This document shows, piece by piece, positions 1 through 5,214 of a stretch of 7,394 nt of DNA. The position numbers and the translations under genes were made by a program. This DNA is from Candidatus Zhuqueibacterota bacterium. GTDB taxonomy: Bacteria; Zhuqueibacterota; Zhuqueibacteria; Thermofontimicrobiales; Thiofontviventaceae. The stretch is from contig WJJN01000174.1 of NCBI GenBank assembly GCA_014729735.1, forward strand, positions 1-7,394. Direction: 5' to 3'. The notes under the pieces are model-generated. The model was not told where the DNA came from and made no database searches. It saw nothing but the letters and a program-made list of their open reading frames with translations. Each line of letters begins with the position of its first letter. Within the stretch, counting starts at the first letter, position 1.

Positions 1-879
1 ATCATCTCCACTGAAAACGCCATATTCATTAATTTTCAGATCGCGGGCATTTGCCATCTTTCTCACTTTCACATTATGCGCTTTCGATCCGGTAAAATAT
101 AGTAATGCTGCACCGTAACTCACTTCCTGCACTACGCGTAAATCTACCTGAAAATTATCACGCAGCATTACGGTGGAACGGGTTTTCCCTTTTGAAATCA
201 CTCTCGCCACGTCCTCATAATCGACAAATCGATCCATAATATCCGTTCCGCGTTTAACGGTAACCAGAATATCGATATCTCCGACAGTTTCCTTACATCT
301 GCGGTAACTCCCGGCAATAACCGCCTCTTTCACGCCGTCTGCTATTTTTAGATAATTCAATAATGGCAGACTTATCTCCTCTGCATAGCGCAGCTTGAAA
401 CGCTCATCTTGCCCGCCTTGTTTGCGCCTTCCGATTTCTTCAACAATCTTTTGTTGGGTTTTTTCCCCAAATCCTTCCAATTCCCGGATCTCATCTTTCT
501 CTGCTGCCTGCTCCAATTCATCCACTGTTGTGATTCCCAACTCGTCGTGAATTTTCTTCACACGCCTCGGTCCTAAATCAGCGATTCTCATCATCTCACT
601 TAGCTCGATCGGAACTTCTTCTTCCAAATCTTCTAATTGCTTTAATGTACCTGTTTCCACAACTTCTTCGATTTTTCCGGCGAGATCATCTCCGATACCG
701 GAAAATTGAGTTAAATCTTCATCCTGTTCGACCATGTCGGCAACATTTTTCGAGAGTCCGGATATCGTTCGAGCAGCGTTTCGATATGCCCGGATACGAA
801 ATTGGTTTTCATCTTTTATGTCCAGTAAATCAGCAACCTTGTTAAATATTTTGACAATATCACTGTTATGAACAGGCAT
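1..879 (-). CDS. polX: DNA polymerase/3'-5' exonuclease PolX (N-terminal 293 aa, runs off left edge)
   Basis: Family-X DNA polymerase, which fills short gaps during base-excision repair in the cytoplasm. The frame is open without a stop from the ATG at 877-879 to the left edge. Seen: helix-hairpin-helix-like segments around residues 60-70 (SGIG), 102-115 (LGPRR) and 135-146 (EGFGEK); the nucleotidyltransferase signature GSYRR at 190-194 followed by GDIDIL, giving metal-binding Asp201 and Asp203; the third carboxylate Asp246 in QVDLRVV; and YFTGSKAHN at 261-269, matching the YF-TGS nucleotide-pocket motif of the family. All expected polymerase residues are present. Bacterial homologues (YshC type) are about 570 aa and carry a C-terminal PHP exonuclease domain; that half would lie beyond the window. 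GAGGT (884-888) sits 4 nt before the ATG and supports the start. I see no good promoter between the hairpin at 933-962 and this gene, so read-through from pfpI is possible. Confidence 0.93.
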   Translation of the reverse strand, partial: MPVHNSDIVKIFNKVADLLDIKDENQFRIRAYRNAARTISGLSKNVADMVEQDEDLTQFSGIGDDLAGKIEEVVETGTLKQLEDLEEEVPIELSEMMRIADLGPRRVKKIHDELGITTVDELEQAAEKDEIRELEGFGEKTQQKIVEEIGRRKQGGQDERFKLRYAEEISLPLLNYLKIADGVKEAVIAGSYRRCKETVGDIDILVTVKRGTDIMDRFVDYEDVARVISKGKTRSTVMLRDNFQVDLRVVQEVSYGAALLYFTGSKAHNVKVRKMANARDLKINEYGVFSGDD

Positions 880-932
880 TATTACCTCACGATTGTATTT
901 TCGAATTGACCCCTTCAGAGTCCCTGAAACAG

Positions 933-962
933 CTTGCGGCGCACTAAAAAGTGCGCCGCAAG
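933..962 (-). terminator. 12-bp perfect hairpin between pfpI and polX, probable intrinsic terminator or processing site
   Basis: Arms 933-944 (CTTGCGGCGCAC) and 951-962 are exact reverse complements around a 6-nt loop (945-950). Nine of the 12 pairs are G:C. It lies 67 nt beyond the pfpI stop, where a terminator is expected. Read on the minus strand the loop is TTTTTA, but the 3' flank (CTGTTTC) is only weakly U-rich; on the plus strand the flank is TTTAGG. It is therefore an imperfect Rho-independent terminator by sequence and could instead act as a partial attenuator or mRNA-stability hairpin before polX. Confidence 0.55.
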
Positions 963-975
963 TTTAGGAGGGAGA

Positions 976-1012
976 AATGAGTAATCTGCCTTTCACTGCA
1001 TGTTTACTCATT
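976..1012. repeat. 9-bp interrupted inverted repeat downstream of pfpI
   Basis: AATGAGTAA at 976-984 and its exact complement at 1004-1012 flank a 19-nt spacer in which TGC and GCA could also pair. It lies just after the pfpI stop and before the strong hairpin at 933-962. With A:T-rich arms and a long loop it would be a weak structure. It may contribute to 3'-end formation of the phhB-pfpI transcript or be chance. Confidence 0.35.
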
Positions 1013-1028
1013 CACGGGAGATAAAAAT

Positions 1029-1544
1029 TTACTTCACTGCTTTTATGATGGCTTTGCAAAATGCCGGTAAGTCTGCCGGACTTCTCGATGTAATCAGATT
1101 CACATCGACAACCACTTCTTCATCGAGCCATTTTGCACCGGCATTTACCATGTCGTCTTTAATGGCGTAGAAACTCGTCGCTTTTTTCCCTTCAAGAATC
1201 CCTGCTGACGCTAACATCCAGCCGCCATGGCAGATCGTCGCAATGACTTTCTTTTGCTGATGCATAATTTTTACAAATTCCACCATTTTCGGACTACGAC
1301 GCATGTGATCCGGGGAATATCCGCCGGGAATTATTAATGCGTCAAAATCATCCGGATCGACATCGATGATGGCTTCATCCGCTTTTGCAGGAATTCCATA
1401 CTTTCCTGTATAGGTCTCCGCTTCAGGACCAATGACGACAATCCCGGCTCCTTCTTCCTGCATTCGAATTTTAGGATACCAGAATTCAAGATCTTCGAAA
1501 TATTTCGCTACGAAAAGGGCAATTTTCTTTCCAGCCAAACTCAT
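1029..1544 (-). CDS. PfpI/DJ-1 family protein (YhbO-like, type 1 glutamine amidotransferase fold)
   Basis: A 171-aa cytoplasmic protein of the DJ-1/PfpI superfamily. Characterised relatives (PfpI of Pyrococcus, YhbO of E. coli) have been described as intracellular proteases or as stress-induced glyoxalase/deglycase-type enzymes acting on methylglyoxal damage; the physiological activity of the family is disputed. Seen: a near full-length match to the YhbO layout, Glu17 in the YFEDLEF segment, IIPGGYSPD at about 71-79, the nucleophile elbow ATICHGGW with Cys105 and His106, and the C-terminal VDVNLITSRSPADLPAF segment. The Glu-Cys-His set is complete. The usual Gly-Pro after the His is Gly-Gly here. 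Length is normal for the family and there is no signal peptide. GGAG lies 8 nt before the ATG, and the gene starts 17 nt after the phhB stop, so the two are probably co-transcribed. The family is certain; the substrate cannot be told from sequence. Confidence 0.93.
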   Translation of the reverse strand: MSLAGKKIALFVAKYFEDLEFWYPKIRMQEEGAGIVVIGPEAETYTGKYGIPAKADEAIIDVDPDDFDALIIPGGYSPDHMRRSPKMVEFVKIMHQQKKVIATICHGGWMLASAGILEGKKATSFYAIKDDMVNAGAKWLDEEVVVDVNLITSRSPADLPAFCKAIIKAVK

Positions 1545-1561
1545 GTTCGATTCTCCGATCG

Positions 1562-1897
1562 TTAAAATGAATTAATGTTATCTATTTTAGCCGCAACAAT
1601 GAAATCATTCTCGTGTAAACCGTTTATTTTATGTGTAGAAATTTGTACATCGACCTGATTATATTGAATGCAAATATCCGGATGGTGATCTTCCTGTTTT
1701 GCGATTCCGGCAACTTTATTTACAAATTCCATGGATTTATCGAAATCATCAAATTCATATTGTTTCTTTATTTTATGGATATCTTTTCGATCAATTTCCC
1801 AATCCGTTAATTTTTGTAAATATTCATTCTCTTCGTTTTCCGACAATGGCGAAGTCTCTTCTTTCAATGGTTGACATTGTTTGTCATGTAATTCCAT
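1562..1897 (-). CDS. phhB: pterin-4a-carbinolamine dehydratase (PCD/DCoH family)
   Basis: A 111-aa protein that dehydrates 4a-hydroxytetrahydrobiopterin to quinonoid dihydropterin, the recycling step after aromatic amino acid hydroxylation. Seen: the family opening with Cys8 and PLSENE, the W33-containing WEI strand, and the active-site signature EDHHPD with His71, His72 and Pro73. Further on is THKINGLHENDF with His89, giving the three catalytic histidines in normal spacing, and the closing AAKID. Length is typical. GGAG (complement of 1904-1907) is 6 nt before the ATG. It is followed 17 nt later by the DJ-1-type gene. No phenylalanine hydroxylase (phhA) lies in the window, so the dehydratase may serve another pterin-dependent pathway such as molybdopterin-related or unknown pterin chemistry, as in many bacteria where these genes are separate. 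The enzyme family is clear; the pathway is inference. Confidence 0.94.
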   Translation of the reverse strand: MELHDKQCQPLKEETSPLSENEENEYLQKLTDWEIDRKDIHKIKKQYEFDDFDKSMEFVNKVAGIAKQEDHHPDICIQYNQVDVQISTHKINGLHENDFIVAAKIDNINSF

Positions 1898-1934
1898 GTG
1901 TTACTCCAGTTGTTTATAGTTTTTGTTCTAATTG

Positions 1935-1957
1935 TGCCACATGCGGCGCACATGGCA
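1935..1957 (-). other. compact hairpin in the phhB leader
   Basis: A 23-nt near-palindrome centred on 1946. Outer arms TGCCA/TGGCA and inner arms TGCG/CGCA are complementary. The two intervening positions are mismatched on the plus strand but become G:U wobbles on the minus-strand transcript, so the phhB-sense RNA could pair through all 11 positions except the few forced into the loop. It abuts the 17-bp repeat at 1959 and lies about 28 nt upstream of the phhB SD. It shares TGCGGCGCAC with the hairpin at 933-962. Its role is unknown. Confidence 0.4.
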
Positions 1958-1958
1958 A

Positions 1959-1975
1959 ATTTATTGGCGTCAACC
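1959..1975 (+). repeat. left copy of 17-bp perfect inverted repeat
   Basis: ATTTATTGGCGTCAACC, exact reverse complement of 2152-2168. Similarity continues imperfectly inwards: both copies, read from the outside, run on to a GATAT-containing stretch after a small indel. Together they bracket 210 bp. Such a pair resembles terminal inverted repeats of a small non-autonomous element, or two opposed copies of a dispersed repeat. Confidence 0.6.
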
Positions 1976-2151
1976 CGAAGATATTATGGTAATGAATAAT
2001 TCCCCAACCGACATTTTATTCTAATCTATTTGAAAATTCATGCAACGTACTTCACTTTTATCAATGCTTACACATAATATACTCATTTCAGTCGTATTAT
2101 TCATTCAACCATGACGTTCATCTTTGTACGCAATTAAAATATATCCTCTGC

Positions 2152-2168
2152 GGTTGACGCCAATAAAT
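2152..2168 (-). repeat. right copy of 17-bp perfect inverted repeat
   Basis: Exact reverse complement of 1959-1975, starting 2 nt beyond the orphan SD-like sequence at 2171-2180. The only direct match in the outside flanks is the dinucleotide AA (1957-1958 and 2169-2170), which is too short to accept as a target-site duplication. Confidence 0.6.
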
Positions 2169-2190
2169 AACACCTCCTTTACTTTTAAAT

Positions 2191-2222
2191 AGCAGGTTCT
2201 GAATGAAATCAGTTAACCTGCT
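2191..2222 (-). terminator. Rho-independent terminator of osmC
   Basis: Arms AGCAGGTT (2191-2198) and AACCTGCT (2215-2222), with inner CTGA/TCAG pairing (2199-2202 and 2209-2212), form a 12-bp stem with a 2-nt bulge and 6-nt loop. On the minus strand the stem begins in the last codons of osmC, includes its stop codon, and is followed by ATTTAAAAG. The T-tract is short, so termination may be incomplete. Confidence 0.6.
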
Positions 2223-2641
2223 AATTTTGCATCCAACGTAATTTCGACACCCAGCAGTGCTTTTGAAACCGGACAATTTTTCTTCGCACCGTCAGCTAAT
2301 TCAAGAAATTCCGCAGCGTCGATATCCGGAACATCGGCTTCCGAATGCAAAATTATGGAAGCGATTTCAAAACCATCTGCTATTTTGTTCAAATTCACTT
2401 CTGCTTCTGTTTTTATGCTTTTGGGTTGGTATCCGGCTTGTGCAATATTTCCGGCTAACGCCATAGAAAAGCAGCCTGCATGTGCTGCGCCGATCAATTC
2501 TTCCGGATTCGTACCAGTGCCTTCTTCAAATCTTGAGGAAAAAGAGTATGATCCTTCGAACGCGCCGCTTTCCAGTTTCATATTTCCTTTTCCTTCTTTC
2601 AGATTTCCAGTCCAAACAGCATTTGCTTTGCGAATTGGCAT
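2213..2641 (-). CDS. osmC: OsmC family peroxiredoxin (organic hydroperoxide detoxification)
   Basis: A 142-aa thiol peroxidase, nearly the same length as E. coli OsmC and matching it along its whole length. OsmC dimers reduce organic hydroperoxides in the cytoplasm using two cysteines and are induced by osmotic or stationary-phase stress. Seen: SRFEEGTGTNPEELIGAAH (35-54) with the peroxide-binding Arg37 and Glu47/Glu48, peroxidatic Cys57 in HAGCFSMAL, and resolving Cys123 in KNCPVSKAL. The close match to OsmC in NPEELIGAAHA and CPVS favours OsmC over the Ohr subgroup. AAGGAG (complement of 2647-2652) lies 5 nt before the ATG. It follows the isochorismatase-like gene by 42 nt without an obvious terminator, so it is probably the last gene of the pncB unit, although that gap could hold a separate stress promoter. 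Its stop codon lies inside a terminator hairpin. Confidence 0.95.
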   Translation of the reverse strand: MPIRKANAVWTGNLKEGKGNMKLESGAFEGSYSFSSRFEEGTGTNPEELIGAAHAGCFSMALAGNIAQAGYQPKSIKTEAEVNLNKIADGFEIASIILHSEADVPDIDAAEFLELADGAKKNCPVSKALLGVEITLDAKLAG

Positions 2642-2683
2642 AATTGCTCCTTTCGTAATCTTTTAATATGGTTATTTATCTCA

Positions 2684-3307
2684 CTATGTAAAATGGATAT
2701 GATCCACAGAAGTCGCTACTTCGCCTCCGTACAATGTTGCGATCTGATGCAGCGTTAACGCCTGTTCAAAATCTGTCAAAGCAGACATTCCATCTGCTGC
2801 TGCAACAACATGCAGCCAGCGTAAGCCCGCGGACGCCGCGGTATGCAGCACACAAATGTTCGATACTGTTCCTGTGATAAAAACATTTTCCAGTTTCCAG
2901 ATACGTGTTAAAAAATGTTCCATCCAGGTTCCGTAAAAACCATCGTAACGGTTTTTGGGACATACAAGATCGCCCTCTTGCGGAGAGAGCTCCTCGATTA
3001 TTTCCCAACCCCATGAATCCTTTAAGCAATGTTCTGGCCAGACATCGAATTCCGGGTCTCCCGGGATCTGTGTATCCTGAGTATAAATAATTTGAACGCC
3101 GGCGTCACGTGCCTTCTGTAATTGTCGCTGAATTTTAGGAATCGTATCGCTTGCTGATGGTACAACAAGACTTCCTCCTTCCTTTACAAAGTCATTTTGC
3201 ATATCAATGACAATAAGAGCCGTTTTATCGGCGTGTAAATCTATTCTTCTCTTGAATTGAATATCCGGGACTTCCACTGTTTTCGGCGGAATGAAATTAA
3301 TGCTCAT
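2684..3307 (-). CDS. isochorismatase-family cysteine hydrolase, probable nicotinamidase
   Basis: A 207-aa cytoplasmic hydrolase of the isochorismatase/nicotinamidase fold. Seen: Asp35 in ALIVIDMQNDF, Lys118 in CPKNRYDGFYGT, and Cys152 in GTVSNICVLHTA, together the family's Asp-Lys-Cys catalytic triad. VWPEHC (89-94) resembles the WPxHC stretch of nicotinamidases and keeps His93, a candidate metal ligand. The usual Asp-x-His metal motif reads Asp78-Thr-Gln80, so the site is not the textbook PncA one. Context is the strongest clue: it starts 11 nt after the nicotinate phosphoribosyltransferase gene, and its SD GAAGGAG overlaps that gene's stop codon. This suggests nicotinamide deamidation to nicotinate in the Preiss-Handler salvage route. 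Alternatives are another amidase or ureidoacrylate-type hydrolase. Family sure; substrate inferred from the neighbour, so no symbol is given. Confidence 0.9.
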   Translation of the reverse strand: MSINFIPPKTVEVPDIQFKRRIDLHADKTALIVIDMQNDFVKEGGSLVVPSASDTIPKIQRQLQKARDAGVQIIYTQDTQIPGDPEFDVWPEHCLKDSWGWEIIEELSPQEGDLVCPKNRYDGFYGTWMEHFLTRIWKLENVFITGTVSNICVLHTAASAGLRWLHVVAAADGMSALTDFEQALTLHQIATLYGGEVATSVDHIHFT

Positions 3308-3318
3308 TTTTAACTCCT

Positions 3319-4866
3319 TCAGCTTTTATAGAGAGACTTAATTAGTCTTTGCTTTTCTTGCCATAAAGAAGGCGTTAGAGAAACATGATAATAATGCGGA
3401 GCTAATAATCGTTTTACTCCTGAATCGAGACGCTCAAGGTCGCTTTCACGCTGTTTCCTGATCCCGTCAATCGATGGAAAGTCATACACAAATTTTCCCT
3501 TTTTATAAATATCAGTCAATAATGACTCTATAGTGTTTATATCCTGCCGTGCAAATGAACGGCTTTTGCTGTGATCTGTCGGATGATGCAAGTCGATTTT
3601 ATCCTGTTCATCAACCTTTTCATCCTTCAAACTGATTAGATCGGCAGTGGATTTGTTACGATTGTCGTAAATCCGCCATACCTTTTTGTTACCCGGATTC
3701 GGGGTTTTGCTAACGTTTTCCGAGACTTTGATCGCAGGAAGCCATTCTCCGGAGTCATGAACTGCTACTAATTTATAAACTCCCCCCAGTGCAGAACAGC
3801 CTGCTGATGTAATTAAGCGCGTGCCCACACCATAAACAAGTCGCTTAACGAGGCTGTCAGGATCGATACCTCGCTGTTGACTTTCGTCCTTGATTTGGGT
3901 GATAATCTGCCAGATATTCAATTCATCCAGTTCATTGGAAAGTACAATTTTTACATCAGGAAATCCGGCATTGTTCAGCATATTTGCCGCTTCGATCGTT
4001 AAGTGCGCCAGGTCGCCGGAATCCAATCGAATCCCTAACGGTTTATGTCCTTTCTTTTTCAGTTCCTCAAACACTTTAATCGCGTTTGGTATACCGCTAT
4101 TTAATGTATCGATTGTATCGACAAGGAGAATGCAATTATCCGGATAAATATCCGCATAGGCTTTAAATGAATCCAGCTCAGACATACCAAGAGCGAGGAA
4201 CAACTGCACCATGCTGTGAGCATGTGTCCCTTTCGGAGGATAGCCTAATGCATGGGATATCCCGACATTCGATGAAAAATCTGCTCCGCCAATCAGTGCC
4301 GCCCGAACACCGGCATTAGCGCCTCTGTCATGTCCGCGTCTGGCACCGAATTCGAGTAATAATTGACCTTTACCCTGTTCTTTGATCCGCGAGGCTTTTG
4401 TGGCAATTAATATCTGAAAATTCAGTTGATTCAACAGCGCGGTTTCCAAAATTTGCGCGTTGATCATCGGTCCCTGTACAACGGTTAATGGTACATTTGG
4501 ATGCACTACCCGACCCTCGGGAATCGCCTGAACTGTCAGGTTTTCAAAAGAACCATTGGACTTTAACCAGTCCAGAAAATCATCTTCAAACACTCTTTTG
4601 CCGGTGCTCTCTTTCTGATTTCTCAAGTACTCGATGTCTTGTTTCTGAAACCGGACATCCCGCATCCAGTTCATGAACCATTGCAGTCCCGCATTGATGC
4701 AATATCCTGCTTTATGCGTTCCGTAATCCGGGTAACTCCGAAAAAAATGCTCAAACTGAACTTCTTTTTCATAGAAGCCCATTTTATAATAAACCTGCGC
4801 CATTGTCAGTTGGTATTGATCGGTAAACAGAATTCCTTCGGCAGTAGCGAAGTCGAATTTTTTCAT
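3319..4866 (-). CDS. pncB: nicotinate phosphoribosyltransferase
   Basis: A 515-aa enzyme that joins nicotinate to phosphoribosyl pyrophosphate to give nicotinate mononucleotide, the committed step of NAD salvage from niacin; ATP hydrolysis usually drives it. Seen: LFTDQYQLTMAQVY (13-26), the EFGARRGHDRGAN loop (172-184), GTHAHS (213-218) with the histidine expected to be phosphorylated (probably His217), LLVDTIDTLNSGIPNA (247-262), GIRLDSGDLA (278-287), and VGVGTRLITS around 345-354. The layout and length suit the longer bacterial NAPRTase class rather than the roughly 400-aa E. coli type. The usual VDTYDT reads VDTIDT. The ATG has only a distant SD (GGGAGG about 12 nt upstream) and no in-frame alternative nearby, so translation initiation may be modest. 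It leads a probable operon with the isochorismatase-like gene and osmC, after a 348-nt AT-rich gap that should hold its promoter. Confidence 0.96.
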   Translation of the reverse strand: MKKFDFATAEGILFTDQYQLTMAQVYYKMGFYEKEVQFEHFFRSYPDYGTHKAGYCINAGLQWFMNWMRDVRFQKQDIEYLRNQKESTGKRVFEDDFLDWLKSNGSFENLTVQAIPEGRVVHPNVPLTVVQGPMINAQILETALLNQLNFQILIATKASRIKEQGKGQLLLEFGARRGHDRGANAGVRAALIGGADFSSNVGISHALGYPPKGTHAHSMVQLFLALGMSELDSFKAYADIYPDNCILLVDTIDTLNSGIPNAIKVFEELKKKGHKPLGIRLDSGDLAHLTIEAANMLNNAGFPDVKIVLSNELDELNIWQIITQIKDESQQRGIDPDSLVKRLVYGVGTRLITSAGCSALGGVYKLVAVHDSGEWLPAIKVSENVSKTPNPGNKKVWRIYDNRNKSTADLISLKDEKVDEQDKIDLHHPTDHSKSRSFARQDINTIESLLTDIYKKGKFVYDFPSIDGIRKQRESDLERLDSGVKRLLAPHYYHVSLTPSLWQEKQRLIKSLYKS

Positions 4867-4985
4867 ACCAGTTTGCGTCCTCCCATTTGTTCAATATCAG
4901 GCAATTGATGTGCCATACAGAAAAATGAGTTCTTTTATCTATAAAAATTAAAGACTTAAAAATAGCTATGAAATATAAGATTCTC

Positions 4986-4991
4986 AGTATA
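4986..4991 (-). promoter_or_regulatory. possible -10 element for pncB
   Basis: The minus strand reads TATACT here, one mismatch from TATAAT, about 120 nt upstream of the pncB ATG. No matching TTGACA-like -35 occurs at 16-18 nt, and in such AT-rich DNA a hexamer like this arises easily by chance. Confidence 0.2.
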
Positions 4992-5041
4992 TTTTTGATA
5001 TTTAAACTAAAATGTGAATATTATTTACGCGCAGATATGTT

Positions 5042-5080
5042 TGAACAGTTTTAAATATGTACAAATGGTACAACTGTTCA
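5042..5080. repeat. 9-bp interrupted palindrome upstream of pncB, candidate operator or leader hairpin
   Basis: TGAACAGTT (5042-5050) and AACTGTTCA (5072-5080) are exact reverse complements 21 nt apart. Inside them a second pair, TGTAC (5058-5062) and GTACA (5068-5072), is also complementary, so the region is doubly symmetric. It lies 176-214 nt before the pncB start. It could bind a dimeric regulator of the pncB unit or form a branched hairpin. I cannot match it to a known NAD-regulator site with confidence. Confidence 0.4.
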
Positions 5081-5214
5081 TCATTCATTTATTATTTCCG
5101 TTTTCGTAAATCCGATATATTTTGTTAACTCACAAATAAACAGTAAGTAAATATAGATGGAAATGCATGAAATGATGTACCATAAATTCACCATACAATC
5201 AAAAGGGAGGTCCT

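Larger units (their letters stand above)
1959..2168. mobile_element. possible MITE-like segment bracketed by 17-bp inverted repeats
   Basis: The 210-bp interval is AT-rich, carries no transposase or substantial ORF, and has perfect 17-bp ends that extend imperfectly, plus a second nested 10-bp inverted repeat (1991-2000 and 2096-2105). This is the size and layout of a miniature inverted-repeat element, but there is no clear target-site duplication and only one copy is visible here. The assignment is tentative. Confidence 0.3.
1898..2212. other. 315-nt intergenic region between osmC and phhB, rich in inverted repeats
   Basis: No convincing protein gene is present. From right to left it holds the osmC terminator hairpin (2191-2222), an orphan SD-like AAAGGAGGTG (complement of 2171-2180), one copy of a 17-bp repeat (2152-2168), AT-rich sequence with an inner 10-bp inverted repeat (1991-2000 with 2096-2105), the second 17-bp repeat in opposite orientation (1959-1975), a compact hairpin (1935-1957), and the phhB SD. 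The promoter of phhB must lie here, but I could not find a -35/-10 pair of acceptable spacing. Confidence 0.6.
4867..5214. other. 348-nt AT-rich intergenic region upstream of pncB
   Basis: No protein or RNA gene is recognisable. The part near 5215 follows galT and shows only a 5-bp stem (5202-5206 with 5212-5216), too weak to call a terminator. The middle holds the interrupted palindrome at 5042-5080. The remainder is strongly AT-rich and should contain the pncB promoter and leader. Confidence 0.6.

Noticed and set aside
892..897. TACAAT on the minus strand as a polX -10 box
   Set aside because: The predicted start would fall on the polX SD and there is no -35 match 17 nt upstream.
1913..1918. 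TATAAA on the minus strand as the phhB -10 box
   Set aside because: Transcription would start inside the phhB SD, leaving no room for ribosome binding, and no -35 element is present at normal spacing.
1926..1940. TGGCAC on the minus strand upstream of phhB as a sigma-54 -24 element
   Set aside because: The -12 TTGC part is missing at the required spacing (the sequence there is GAAC), so the sigma-54 consensus is not met.
1699..1992. 97-codon plus-strand frame over the phhB start and its leader
   Set aside because: It lies mostly antisense to a well-supported pterin dehydratase gene, has no family resemblance, and its end simply reads through the repeat at 1959.
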